Shown here piece by piece: positions 5,876-10,842 of a DNA stretch of 10,842 nucleotides. This DNA comes from JBKCHH01 sp046302855 (GTDB lineage Bacteria; Pseudomonadota; Alphaproteobacteria; Rickettsiales; UBA8987). The notes under the pieces are model-generated. The model worked only from the letters and a program-made list of their open reading frames with translations. It had not been told where the DNA came from and ran no database searches. Every line of letters starts with the position of its first letter. The stretch's first letter is position 1. A program made the position numbers and the translations under genes. The stretch lies in assembly GCA_046302855.1 (NCBI GenBank), contig JBKCHH010000085.1:1-10842 (forward strand). Reading direction: 5' to 3'.

Positions 5876-6561
5876 TAATTGTTAGCTGTTGAAATTTTTT
5901 GCTCATAAAATTCTTCGCCAATTTTTATTGGCTCCCTACCATTTTGCACTCGCCAGTTGTTGGTATCCCTTAGCGAATAGATGCAACCACAGTATTCTTG
6001 CTTGTAGAAGTTTTCTCGCTTGGCTATATCATACATTCTAGCCCCACCGCCGGCTTTTCGCCAGTTATATGTCCAGTAGCTAACCCCTTCATAAAGGCTA
6101 GCGGCATATTTGCCACTTTCATTTATCTGCTCCATATTTTTCCAGCGGGAAATACCAAGCGAGCTAGTAAAAACCTTAAACCCATTTTGCACGGCGTAAG
6201 CAGCGGTTTTTATGAATCTATCATCAAAGCACATGGAGCATCTTTTGCCCCTTTCAGGCTCATTTTCTAAGCCCTTAGCCTTTTGAAACCATTCCTGCAC
6301 ATTATAATCGGCATCTACAAAGGGAATGTTTAGCCTTGTGGCATATTTTATATTTTCTTGCTTGCGAATTTCATATTCTTTTTTGGGGTGAATGTTTGGA
6401 TTATAGAAAAAAATGGTAAGTTTTATACCCACCTTCATCATAGCCTCCATAACCTCACCACTGCAAGGGGCACAGCAGGAATGGAGCAGAACCTTGCTTT
6501 CACCACTTGGCACTTCAAGCTCTATATCTGGTCTTTCTTTTAGAATATCTGTTATAAGCAT
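5875..6561 (-). CDS. queH: Epoxyqueuosine reductase QueH
   Basis: Last step of queuosine tRNA modification: reduces epoxyqueuosine in tRNA to queuosine, replacing the unrelated QueG. The 228-residue product is of QueH (DUF208) type, with HSCCAPC (27-33), GKRCSMCFDDR (105-115) and EYCGC (189-193). These give the seven cysteines Cys29, 30, 33, 108, 111, 191 and 193, expected to hold the 4Fe-4S cluster and a second metal. FTSSLGISRWKNMEQINESG (131-150) matches the family's substrate-binding stretch. I start at ATG 6559-6561. A longer frame exists but begins with TTG at 6618 and covers the promoter. The -10 box ends 6 nt before this ATG, so the mRNA may lack a leader. It overlaps cinA by one base and diverges from the flavodoxin gene. 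Confidence 0.9.
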   Translation of the reverse strand: MLITDILKERPDIELEVPSGESKVLLHSCCAPCSGEVMEAMMKVGIKLTIFFYNPNIHPKKEYEIRKQENIKYATRLNIPFVDADYNVQEWFQKAKGLENEPERGKRCSMCFDDRFIKTAAYAVQNGFKVFTSSLGISRWKNMEQINESGKYAASLYEGVSYWTYNWRKAGGGARMYDIAKRENFYKQEYCGCIYSLRDTNNWRVQNGREPIKIGEEFYEQKISTANN

Positions 6562-6567
6562 AGGTTC

Positions 6568-6595
6568 ATTATAAAAAATAATTTCTCTAGGTCTA
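6568..6595 (-). promoter_or_regulatory. Promoter of queH-cinA, placed for a leaderless transcript
   Basis: Minus-strand TAGACC (6590-6595, 4/6) and a perfect TATAAT (6568-6573) with 16-nt spacing. Only six bases separate TATAAT from ATG 6561, so the usual start point would be at or next to the A of the ATG. No Shine-Dalgarno is seen, which agrees with that. Confidence 0.5.
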
Positions 6596-6652
6596 TTGAA
6601 AAGAGTAAAAAAGTGCAATATCTACCTTAAAACCAAAATAGGAGTTATTTTT

Positions 6653-7213
6653 ATGACCAAAATCGCAATCGCCTATCATAGTGGATACGGCAGAACAAAG
6701 GTTCAAGCTGAATATATTTTAAAGGGTTTGAAGGAAGTAAAAGGGGTAGAAACCTACTTCATAGATGTAACTACAATAGATGATAAGGGCTGGAAGCATC
6801 TGGATGACTCAAATGCCATTATTTTTGGTTCGCCAACCTATATGGGTTCAGTTTCTGCCAAATTTAAAGAATTTATGGAAATAACTGGTAAAATTTGGTT
6901 AAAGCAGGGCTGGAAAGATAAGTTCGCCGCCGGATTTACCAATTCAGGCAGTATTGCGGGCGATAAATTTTCCGTATTACTAGAACTTGCCGTACTAGCG
7001 GCTCAACATGGTATGGTTTGGATTCCACTTGGCCTAATGCCAGACTATTCAAAACCAGCGGGTGATGCTTTGGCCATAAACCGCACTGGAACTTCACTTG
7101 GTGCCACAGCACAATCAGATAACACGGCTAAAGAACCAGCCAAAGGAGATTTAGAAACCGCCCGCCTATTTGGCAAAAGAGTAGCCGAATTTGTGGTTAA
7201 GCATAAAGGTTAA
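6653..7213 (+). CDS. WrbA-like flavodoxin-fold FMN protein, probable NAD(P)H:quinone oxidoreductase
   Basis: The 186-residue product has a flavodoxin fold: strand KIAIAYHS (3-10) followed by the phosphate-binding loop SGYGRT (10-14), then IIFGSPTYMGSVSAKFKEF (56-74, the WrbA/flavodoxin FMN-ring loop), FAAGFTNSGS (91-100) and a C-terminal helix with ETARLFGKRVAEFV (168-181). It probably binds FMN and reduces quinones with two electrons as protection against oxidative stress. WrbA proper is about 200 aa, so it is slightly short. Start ATG 6653 is set by AGGAG at 6640-6644 with 8-nt spacing, the best Shine-Dalgarno in the window; an upstream in-frame TTG at 6596 is not needed. It diverges from queH across about 90 bp. 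WrbA or another family member cannot be decided by eye. Confidence 0.88.
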   Translation: MTKIAIAYHSGYGRTKVQAEYILKGLKEVKGVETYFIDVTTIDDKGWKHLDDSNAIIFGSPTYMGSVSAKFKEFMEITGKIWLKQGWKDKFAAGFTNSGSIAGDKFSVLLELAVLAAQHGMVWIPLGLMPDYSKPAGDALAINRTGTSLGATAQSDNTAKEPAKGDLETARLFGKRVAEFVVKHKG

Positions 7214-7236
7214 GCTATAGGGGTTAAGCTAGGGGT
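7208..7236 (+). repeat. Short tandem repeat across the wrbA-like stop codon
   Basis: GGTTAAGCTATAGG is followed at once by GGTTAAGCTAGGGG: two near-identical units of about 14 bp. The first contains the stop TAA (7211-7213). It fills most of the 26-bp gap to the convergent next gene. Probably slippage, of no obvious function. Confidence 0.5.
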
Positions 7237-7239
7237 TAT

Positions 7240-7851
7240 TTATAAAATCTTAAAGTAAGGTAAAAAGCCCTGCAGGTGCAAATAATCAATTACTTGAAAA
7301 GCGGGTAGGGCAATGGTAAAAACAAAGGCATCTCGCATGGTTTTTCTAACAAATTCTGGCATGGTGTTGGTAATTTTCTCATCCTTCCAAAGGGAAAAGT
7401 TAGGAATCCATTTTGGCACTTTTCTTTTATATTCTAAATAATTTTCACCAAACTTATGTTCTAAAAACTGCTCCTCTTTTTTTATTACTAAGCGATAATA
7501 AAAAAGGAACAAAAAAACCAAGGTAAAAAACATTATAATACTGCCAAACTGCAGGGCTATTCCGCATAGGCCTAAGAATGAAAATACATAAAGGGGGTTT
7601 CTAACAATAGAGTAGGGGCCAACATTCATTACCAAATCATTCTTGTATCCACCCACATATACAGAGCAGAAAGACCTTCCCAAAACGCAAATGATAACTA
7701 AAAAATAGCCCACCCACCTTAAAACTTCATTTACTATAAGGTTGTTAAAGCCAACTGGTTTACCAAAAAGAAAGATGGGAAGTAAAACGCAAATAAAAAA
7801 TATCTTAGTAGTTTTTATTCTAGATTTTAATAGTTTGGGGGAGCTGTTCAT
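7240..7851 (-). CDS. Isoprenylcysteine carboxyl methyltransferase / phospholipid methyltransferase-like membrane protein
   Basis: The 203-residue product has hydrophobic segments at about 17-30, 42-60, 86-101 and 104-121, so it is an inner-membrane protein. The family signature is clear: VGPYSIVRNPLYVF (77-90), then KKEEQFLEHKFGENYLEYKRKVPKWIP (124-150), which in ICMT/PEMT-like enzymes binds S-adenosylmethionine and shapes the active site. Bacterial members mostly have unknown or lipid substrates, so no substrate is assigned. After the signature come about 53 residues with a further hydrophobic stretch (174-187), longer than many small bacterial members. Start ATG 7849-7851 has no Shine-Dalgarno. 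A TATATT ends 6 nt before it, as in queH. It converges with the wrbA-like gene. Confidence 0.85.
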   Translation of the reverse strand: MNSSPKLLKSRIKTTKIFFICVLLPIFLFGKPVGFNNLIVNEVLRWVGYFLVIICVLGRSFCSVYVGGYKNDLVMNVGPYSIVRNPLYVFSFLGLCGIALQFGSIIMFFTLVFLFLFYYRLVIKKEEQFLEHKFGENYLEYKRKVPKWIPNFSLWKDEKITNTMPEFVRKTMRDAFVFTIALPAFQVIDYLHLQGFLPYFKIL

Positions 7852-7857
7852 AAGTTA

Positions 7858-7887
7858 AATATATTTAATTTGAAGGTATAAAAGCAA
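7858..7887 (-). promoter_or_regulatory. Possible promoter of the methyltransferase-like gene, leaderless geometry
   Basis: Minus-strand TTGCTT (7882-7887, 3/6) and TATATT (7858-7863, 5/6) with 18-nt spacing. Six bases separate the -10 from ATG 7851, the same layout as queH. The -35 is weak. Confidence 0.4.
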
Positions 7888-7902
7888 TAATGAAGGATAG
7901 GA

Positions 7903-7995
7903 GTCATTGCGAGGAGCTTTAGCTCCGTGGCAATCCAGAAAAATAGTATTTATAAACTGGATTGCTTTGTCGAGCTTCGCTCTACTCGCAATGAC
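7903..7995. repeat. Complete 93-bp palindromic repeat element
   Basis: The ends GTCATTGCGAG (7903-7913) and CTCGCAATGAC (7985-7995) are perfect 11-bp inverted repeats. A second inner pair is GCAATCCAG (7930-7938) and CTGGATTGC (7957-7965), around an AT-rich centre of about 18 bp. The left arm also holds its own hairpin GGAGCT-TT-AGCTCC (7913-7926). It is the same family as the block at 4813-5144 and seems to be its simplest full form. It sits between two minus-strand genes (189-bp gap); the rest of that gap holds the promoter above and nothing else I recognise. Confidence 0.9.
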
Positions 7996-8040
7996 GATTT
8001 TCCTGTTATTCGCCACATTGTTTGCAATTATTAGTTTCAT

Positions 8041-9282
8041 CTAGTTAGTAATTTTAGAATTTGGATTTACTATTAAGTCTATATACCTTCCCTGAAAAAT
8101 TGAAACACCTAGTTCTAACCCAAAGTTTACGCTACCGGCATTATTGCATCTAGAAAGGATTACCCTTTTAGGGTCTGCCTTTTCTATCGCCTGCTTTAAG
8201 GCTTCACGATAGGCTATGGAGTTATCATCCTCCCAGTAAAGTTTTACCATATCAAAACCTAAATTTTGGCGGTTAATTTGTTGAAAAGAAAGGGCGTTTA
8301 AGCCATCTAAAGCCAATTTATAGCCATAGTTCCTAAGTTTATTTACCGCCAAACTAAAAGAGGTAATATCGGCAAATAAATCTGCCATTTGAATTTCTAT
8401 AATAATTTCGTTTTTAATGTTTTTGTGAATCTGCTCGTTTATTTCCTCAAATTCTTTAGATAAAATAGTTGCAAGAGAAAGGTTAATACTAAGGGCAGAA
8501 TCTATTAAGGCAGTATTTCTTCTAAGCAAAAGCCCTAGCACCTTTTTATCAAGCGATGGGGTAATATAGCGGAACAGATATGGGTCTGAAAGTAAATCAG
8601 TGCCGGGGTAAAGTAGGCGGTTTAAATGCCTAATATGCAAATAGATTTCGTAAATAATTGGTTTAAAGGTTTTGGTATCCCGCTTATACAGGCATATTGG
8701 TTGGCTTCTAAGGGCTGGCAAACAATCAGTTTTTTGTAGAATAGTTAAAATTTTGGGCAGATTGTAAATAGTTATCTGATTAAAATTATCCGCCGTTTTA
8801 GCGTTTGCAGGAAAGGGCTGTTTTATATCCAGCTTATCATAATTGGCAAGAACCGGCTTTTGCACTGCTTTTTTAGGGGCAGGCATATTAAGGGCTGAAC
8901 GCACCCTATCGTTAAAATCAAAAATTTGTAGTTTTAAATCGTATATTTCGCATAGCCTTGCATGGTCTTTGCCATCATGATTCATTACATCATCAACAAA
9001 CAGATAATTTAACTGCTGGGCAGATTTAGAAATAACGCTATCATCCCTTCCCATATAGACTACAAACAAATCGCCAGTAGAAGAAAAAAACACCTTCACT
9101 TCCGCATTTTTAAAAATATCCTTTAAAATATTGGTGATAATTTTTTGTTGAAACTCATTATTGTAATTCTTACCAAGTTTAGAAATTGGCAAATATATCG
9201 CGTAGCCATCAGTTGGCTTGGCACGACACTCATCAATTATATCCAGCAAATCATCTTCAATGTTGCGATATTTTACTAACAT
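8041..9282 (-). CDS. Degenerate GGDEF-EAL protein, probably catalytically inactive
   Basis: The 413-residue product has no signal peptide or membrane segment. N-terminal residues of about 25-100 look like a decayed GGDEF fold: VKVFFSSTGDLFVVYMG (62-78) stands where active cyclases have RxGGDEF, leaving TGDLF. A polar linker (about 130-165) leads to an EAL-like domain (about 175-405): YEIYLHI (211-217) for the ExLxR motif, SINLS (265-269) with the metal-binding Asn267, IEIQM (295-299), LALDGL (323-328), VKLYW (346-350), SRCNN (377-381) in place of EGVE, and QGRYID (397-402). Second Asp of DDFGTG, the Glu of EGVE and the Glu of the TE motif are lost, so c-di-GMP hydrolysis is unlikely. It may be a c-di-GMP sensor or protein-binding scaffold. 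ATG 9280-9282 has no clear Shine-Dalgarno. Confidence 0.8.
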   Translation of the reverse strand: MLVKYRNIEDDLLDIIDECRAKPTDGYAIYLPISKLGKNYNNEFQQKIITNILKDIFKNAEVKVFFSSTGDLFVVYMGRDDSVISKSAQQLNYLFVDDVMNHDGKDHARLCEIYDLKLQIFDFNDRVRSALNMPAPKKAVQKPVLANYDKLDIKQPFPANAKTADNFNQITIYNLPKILTILQKTDCLPALRSQPICLYKRDTKTFKPIIYEIYLHIRHLNRLLYPGTDLLSDPYLFRYITPSLDKKVLGLLLRRNTALIDSALSINLSLATILSKEFEEINEQIHKNIKNEIIIEIQMADLFADITSFSLAVNKLRNYGYKLALDGLNALSFQQINRQNLGFDMVKLYWEDDNSIAYREALKQAIEKADPKRVILSRCNNAGSVNFGLELGVSIFQGRYIDLIVNPNSKITN

Positions 9283-9309
9283 AATCTATAAATTATTGGA
9301 GCAAAAAAA

Positions 9310-9338
9310 TTTATAAAAATTTATTTAATAGAAAGCAA
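9310..9338 (-). promoter_or_regulatory. Possible promoter of the GGDEF-EAL-like gene
   Basis: Minus-strand TTGCTT (9333-9338, 3/6) and TATAAA (9310-9315, 5/6) with 17-nt spacing, ending 27 nt before ATG 9282. The region is very AT-rich, so a chance match is easy. Confidence 0.35.
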
Positions 9339-9362
9339 TCAATATTTCAGGCATTCTTATCA

Positions 9363-9390
9363 CTTGAAATTTTTATGAATCTACCTAACT
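9363..9390 (+). promoter_or_regulatory. Sigma-32 (RpoH)-like promoter of clpB
   Basis: CTTGAAA (9363-9369) is a full match to the RpoH -35 element. CCTAACT (9384-9390), 14 nt further, resembles its C-rich -10 (CCCATNT/CCTATNT type). No sigma-70 -10 lies at 16-18 nt from TTGAAA. clpB is a standard heat-shock gene, which makes this reading likely. Transcription would start about 9396-9398, a leader of only about 13 nt. Confidence 0.55.
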
Positions 9391-9402
9391 CTATTGTAGG
9401 TA
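9382..9402 (+). promoter_or_regulatory. Inverted repeat over the clpB -10 and ribosome-binding site
   Basis: TACCTA (9382-9387) and TAGGTA (9397-9402) form a perfect 6-bp inverted repeat around 9 bases. The right arm contains the only Shine-Dalgarno-like AGG (9398-9400, 9 nt before ATG 9410); the left arm covers the start of the proposed -10. It could be an operator, or a hairpin hiding the ribosome site in transcripts that begin further upstream. Confidence 0.35.
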
Positions 9403-9409
9403 AAAAATT

Positions 9410-10842
9410 ATGAATCTAGAAAAATATTCAATCAAAATGCAAGGGTCGCTTTCAAGGGCGCAAACTTTGGCTTTATCCAAAGGCCATCAACAGCTTTCCC
9501 CACTTCATCTTTTAAGTGAAATGCTCTCCGATGAAGATGGTTTTACGGCAGATTTAATTAACTTTGCCGGTGGAAATAGCGACATTGTTAAAAGAGAGGT
9601 TGAAAAATCACTAAATAAACTGCCCCAAATTGAAGGTGCAAGTAGTTTAAGCCTTTCGCCAGAACTTGCAAAAGTGTTCGTTCAGGCAGAAAAAACAGCC
9701 CTTGAAAATGGCGATAGCTTTATAACCGCAGAGCGGGTTTTAGAGGCAATTGTAAAAGAAAAATCATCCGCGTCAGAGGCCTTAAAACTAGCTGGTATTA
9801 ATGAAAAATCATTAAAAGAGGCAATAAATAAATTAAGGCAGGGCAAAAAGGCAGATTCTGCCTCTGCGGAAGAATCTTATAAATCCCTTGAAAAATATGC
9901 GGTAGATTTTACGGCACTTGCTAAAAATGGCAAGCTAGACCCAGTTATAGGAAGGGACGAAGAAATAAGAAGAGTGGTGCAAATTCTTTCCCGTCGCACC
10001 AAAAATAACCCCGTTTTAATTGGCGAGCCAGGGGTTGGCAAAACCGCAATAATTGAAGGGCTGGCACAGCGAATAGTAAGCGGTGATGTTCCAGAATCCC
10101 TAAAAAACCGCAGGCTTTTTTCATTAGATATGGGCGCCTTAATTGCAGGGGCAAAATATAGGGGTGAATTTGAAGAGCGGCTTAAAGCAGTTCTAAAAGA
10201 AATAGAAAAAGCAAATAGTGGCGGCGATGGTGAAGAAATAATTTTATTCATAGATGAGCTTCATCTTTTAATAGGTGCTGGAAAAACAGATGGTGCGATG
10301 GATGCTTCTAATTTACTAAAACCAGCTTTAGCTAGGGGAACTCTTCACTGTGTGGGGGCTACAACGCTTGATGAATATAGAAAATACATAGAAGGTGATA
10401 AGGCACTGGCCAGACGCTTTCAAACCGTATACACTAATGAGCCAACTGTGGAAGATACCATAGCCATTTTGCGTGGTATAAAAGAAAAGTATGAGGTGCA
10501 TCACGGGGTAAAAATTCAAGATAATGCTTTGGTTGCCGCCGCCAGCCTTTCAAACCGCTATATAACCGAGAGATTTTTGCCAGATAAAGCCATAGATTTA
10601 ATAGATGAAGCTGCCGCCAAACTAAAGATGGAGGTTGATTCAAAGCCGTTAGCCTTAGATCAACTAGATAGAAAAATAATAAAGCTAAAAATTGAAGCTG
10701 AAGCCTTAAAAAAAGAAAATGATAAGGCATCTATTGAACGCCTAAAAACCTTGTCAGTAGAGCTGGAAAGGCTTGAAAAAGAATCTTTTGAACTTACCAC
10801 CAAATGGCAGGCAGAAAAGAAAAGGCTTAATAATATCAATAG
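9410..10842 (+). CDS. clpB: ATP-dependent disaggregase ClpB, N-terminal 477 residues (3' end outside window)
   Basis: Hexameric AAA+ chaperone that pulls proteins out of aggregates together with DnaK/DnaJ/GrpE. The visible part has the two-repeat Clp N-domain (about 1-145; LSPLHLLSEML at 33-43, FITAERVLEAIV at 105-116), a linker, and NBD1 with Walker A GEPGVGKT (205-212). The pore-loop stretch AGAKYRGEFEERL lies at about 250, Walker B LFIDEL with Asp282-Glu283, then GATTLDEYRKYIE, the arginine-finger stretch ALARRFQ, and sensor-2 RFLPDKAIDLIDEAAA. The middle coiled coil begins at about 410 and runs off the end. That coiled coil separates ClpB from ClpA and ClpC. Motif positions agree with E. 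coli ClpB within a few residues, supporting ATG 9410. Walker B is followed by HLLIGAG rather than the usual HTLVGAG. The upstream sequence has an RpoH-like promoter. Confidence 0.95.
   Translation, partial: MNLEKYSIKMQGSLSRAQTLALSKGHQQLSPLHLLSEMLSDEDGFTADLINFAGGNSDIVKREVEKSLNKLPQIEGASSLSLSPELAKVFVQAEKTALENGDSFITAERVLEAIVKEKSSASEALKLAGINEKSLKEAINKLRQGKKADSASAEESYKSLEKYAVDFTALAKNGKLDPVIGRDEEIRRVVQILSRRTKNNPVLIGEPGVGKTAIIEGLAQRIVSGDVPESLKNRRLFSLDMGALIAGAKYRGEFEERLKAVLKEIEKANSGGDGEEIILFIDELHLLIGAGKTDGAMDASNLLKPALARGTLHCVGATTLDEYRKYIEGDKALARRFQTVYTNEPTVEDTIAILRGIKEKYEVHHGVKIQDNALVAAASLSNRYITERFLPDKAIDLIDEAAAKLKMEVDSKPLALDQLDRKIIKLKIEAEALKKENDKASIERLKTLSVELERLEKESFELTTKWQAEKKRLNNIN

Noticed and set aside
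6596..6652. Longer starts for the wrbA-like gene (TTG 6596) and queH (TTG at 6618)
   Set aside because: Each begins with TTG in the divergent control region. The wrbA-like gene has AGGAG 8 nt before ATG 6653, and queH has a perfect -10 box inside the extension.
7903..7995. Terminator or tRNA-like structure
   Set aside because: The hairpin is long with an AT-rich centre, has no T-run at a stem end, no anticodon or T-arm signature, and matches the dispersed repeat family. It may still end transcription as a side effect.
7855..8040. A 61-codon minus-strand frame between the methyltransferase-like and GGDEF-EAL-like genes
   Set aside because: Most of it is the 93-bp palindromic element; no supporting start signal.
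9877..10730. Several minus-strand frames of 63-124 codons opposite clpB
   Set aside because: Antisense shadows of clpB, whose motifs are unmistakable on the plus strand.

Overview
The window is an AT-rich, gene-dense stretch of a Gram-negative, probably alphaproteobacterial chromosome. The reasons are a SlyB-like outer-membrane lipoprotein, a DUF1640-type coiled-coil protein, a ClpB with a sigma-32-like promoter, and dispersed palindromic repeats with ends of the type GTCATTGCGAG...GCAATCCA. Comparable repeats are known from Rickettsiales-like and other AT-rich genomes. I cannot fix the genus. No tRNA, rRNA, CRISPR array, transposase or phage gene is visible, and most of the window is housekeeping.

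Left part (1-4425): the 3' end of an unidentified gene converges on metC (cystathionine beta-lyase, minus strand). metC diverges from a DEAD-box RNA helicase of RhlE type. Downstream, one promoter appears to serve a three-gene run: a DUF1640-like membrane-anchored coiled-coil protein, a glycine-zipper lipoprotein, and uppS (undecaprenyl diphosphate synthase). Gaps are 18-20 nt and the theme is the cell envelope. A weak hairpin plus T-run ends it.

Middle (4426-5146): a short unrecognised gene (87 aa) has a perfect TATAAT and a good Shine-Dalgarno. It is followed by about 360 bp without a believable gene, holding four half-repeats in the interleaved order A, B, A', B', plus an 11-bp direct repeat that overlaps the small gene's stop codon.

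Right part (5147-10842): a minus-strand pair queH-cinA is joined by a one-base TAATG overlap and diverges from a WrbA-like flavodoxin. Next come, both on the minus strand, a multi-pass isoprenylcysteine-methyltransferase-like protein and a protein with degenerate GGDEF and EAL domains. A complete 93-bp copy of the palindromic repeat separates these two. The window ends inside clpB (plus strand), cut after 477 codons.

The items most worth a second look are the interleaved repeat block, the compensating hairpins inside the repeats, the apparently inactive GGDEF-EAL protein, the UppS active-site substitutions, two promoters placed so that transcripts would be leaderless, and the inverted repeat over the clpB start region. 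I saw no clear undescribed multi-gene system.
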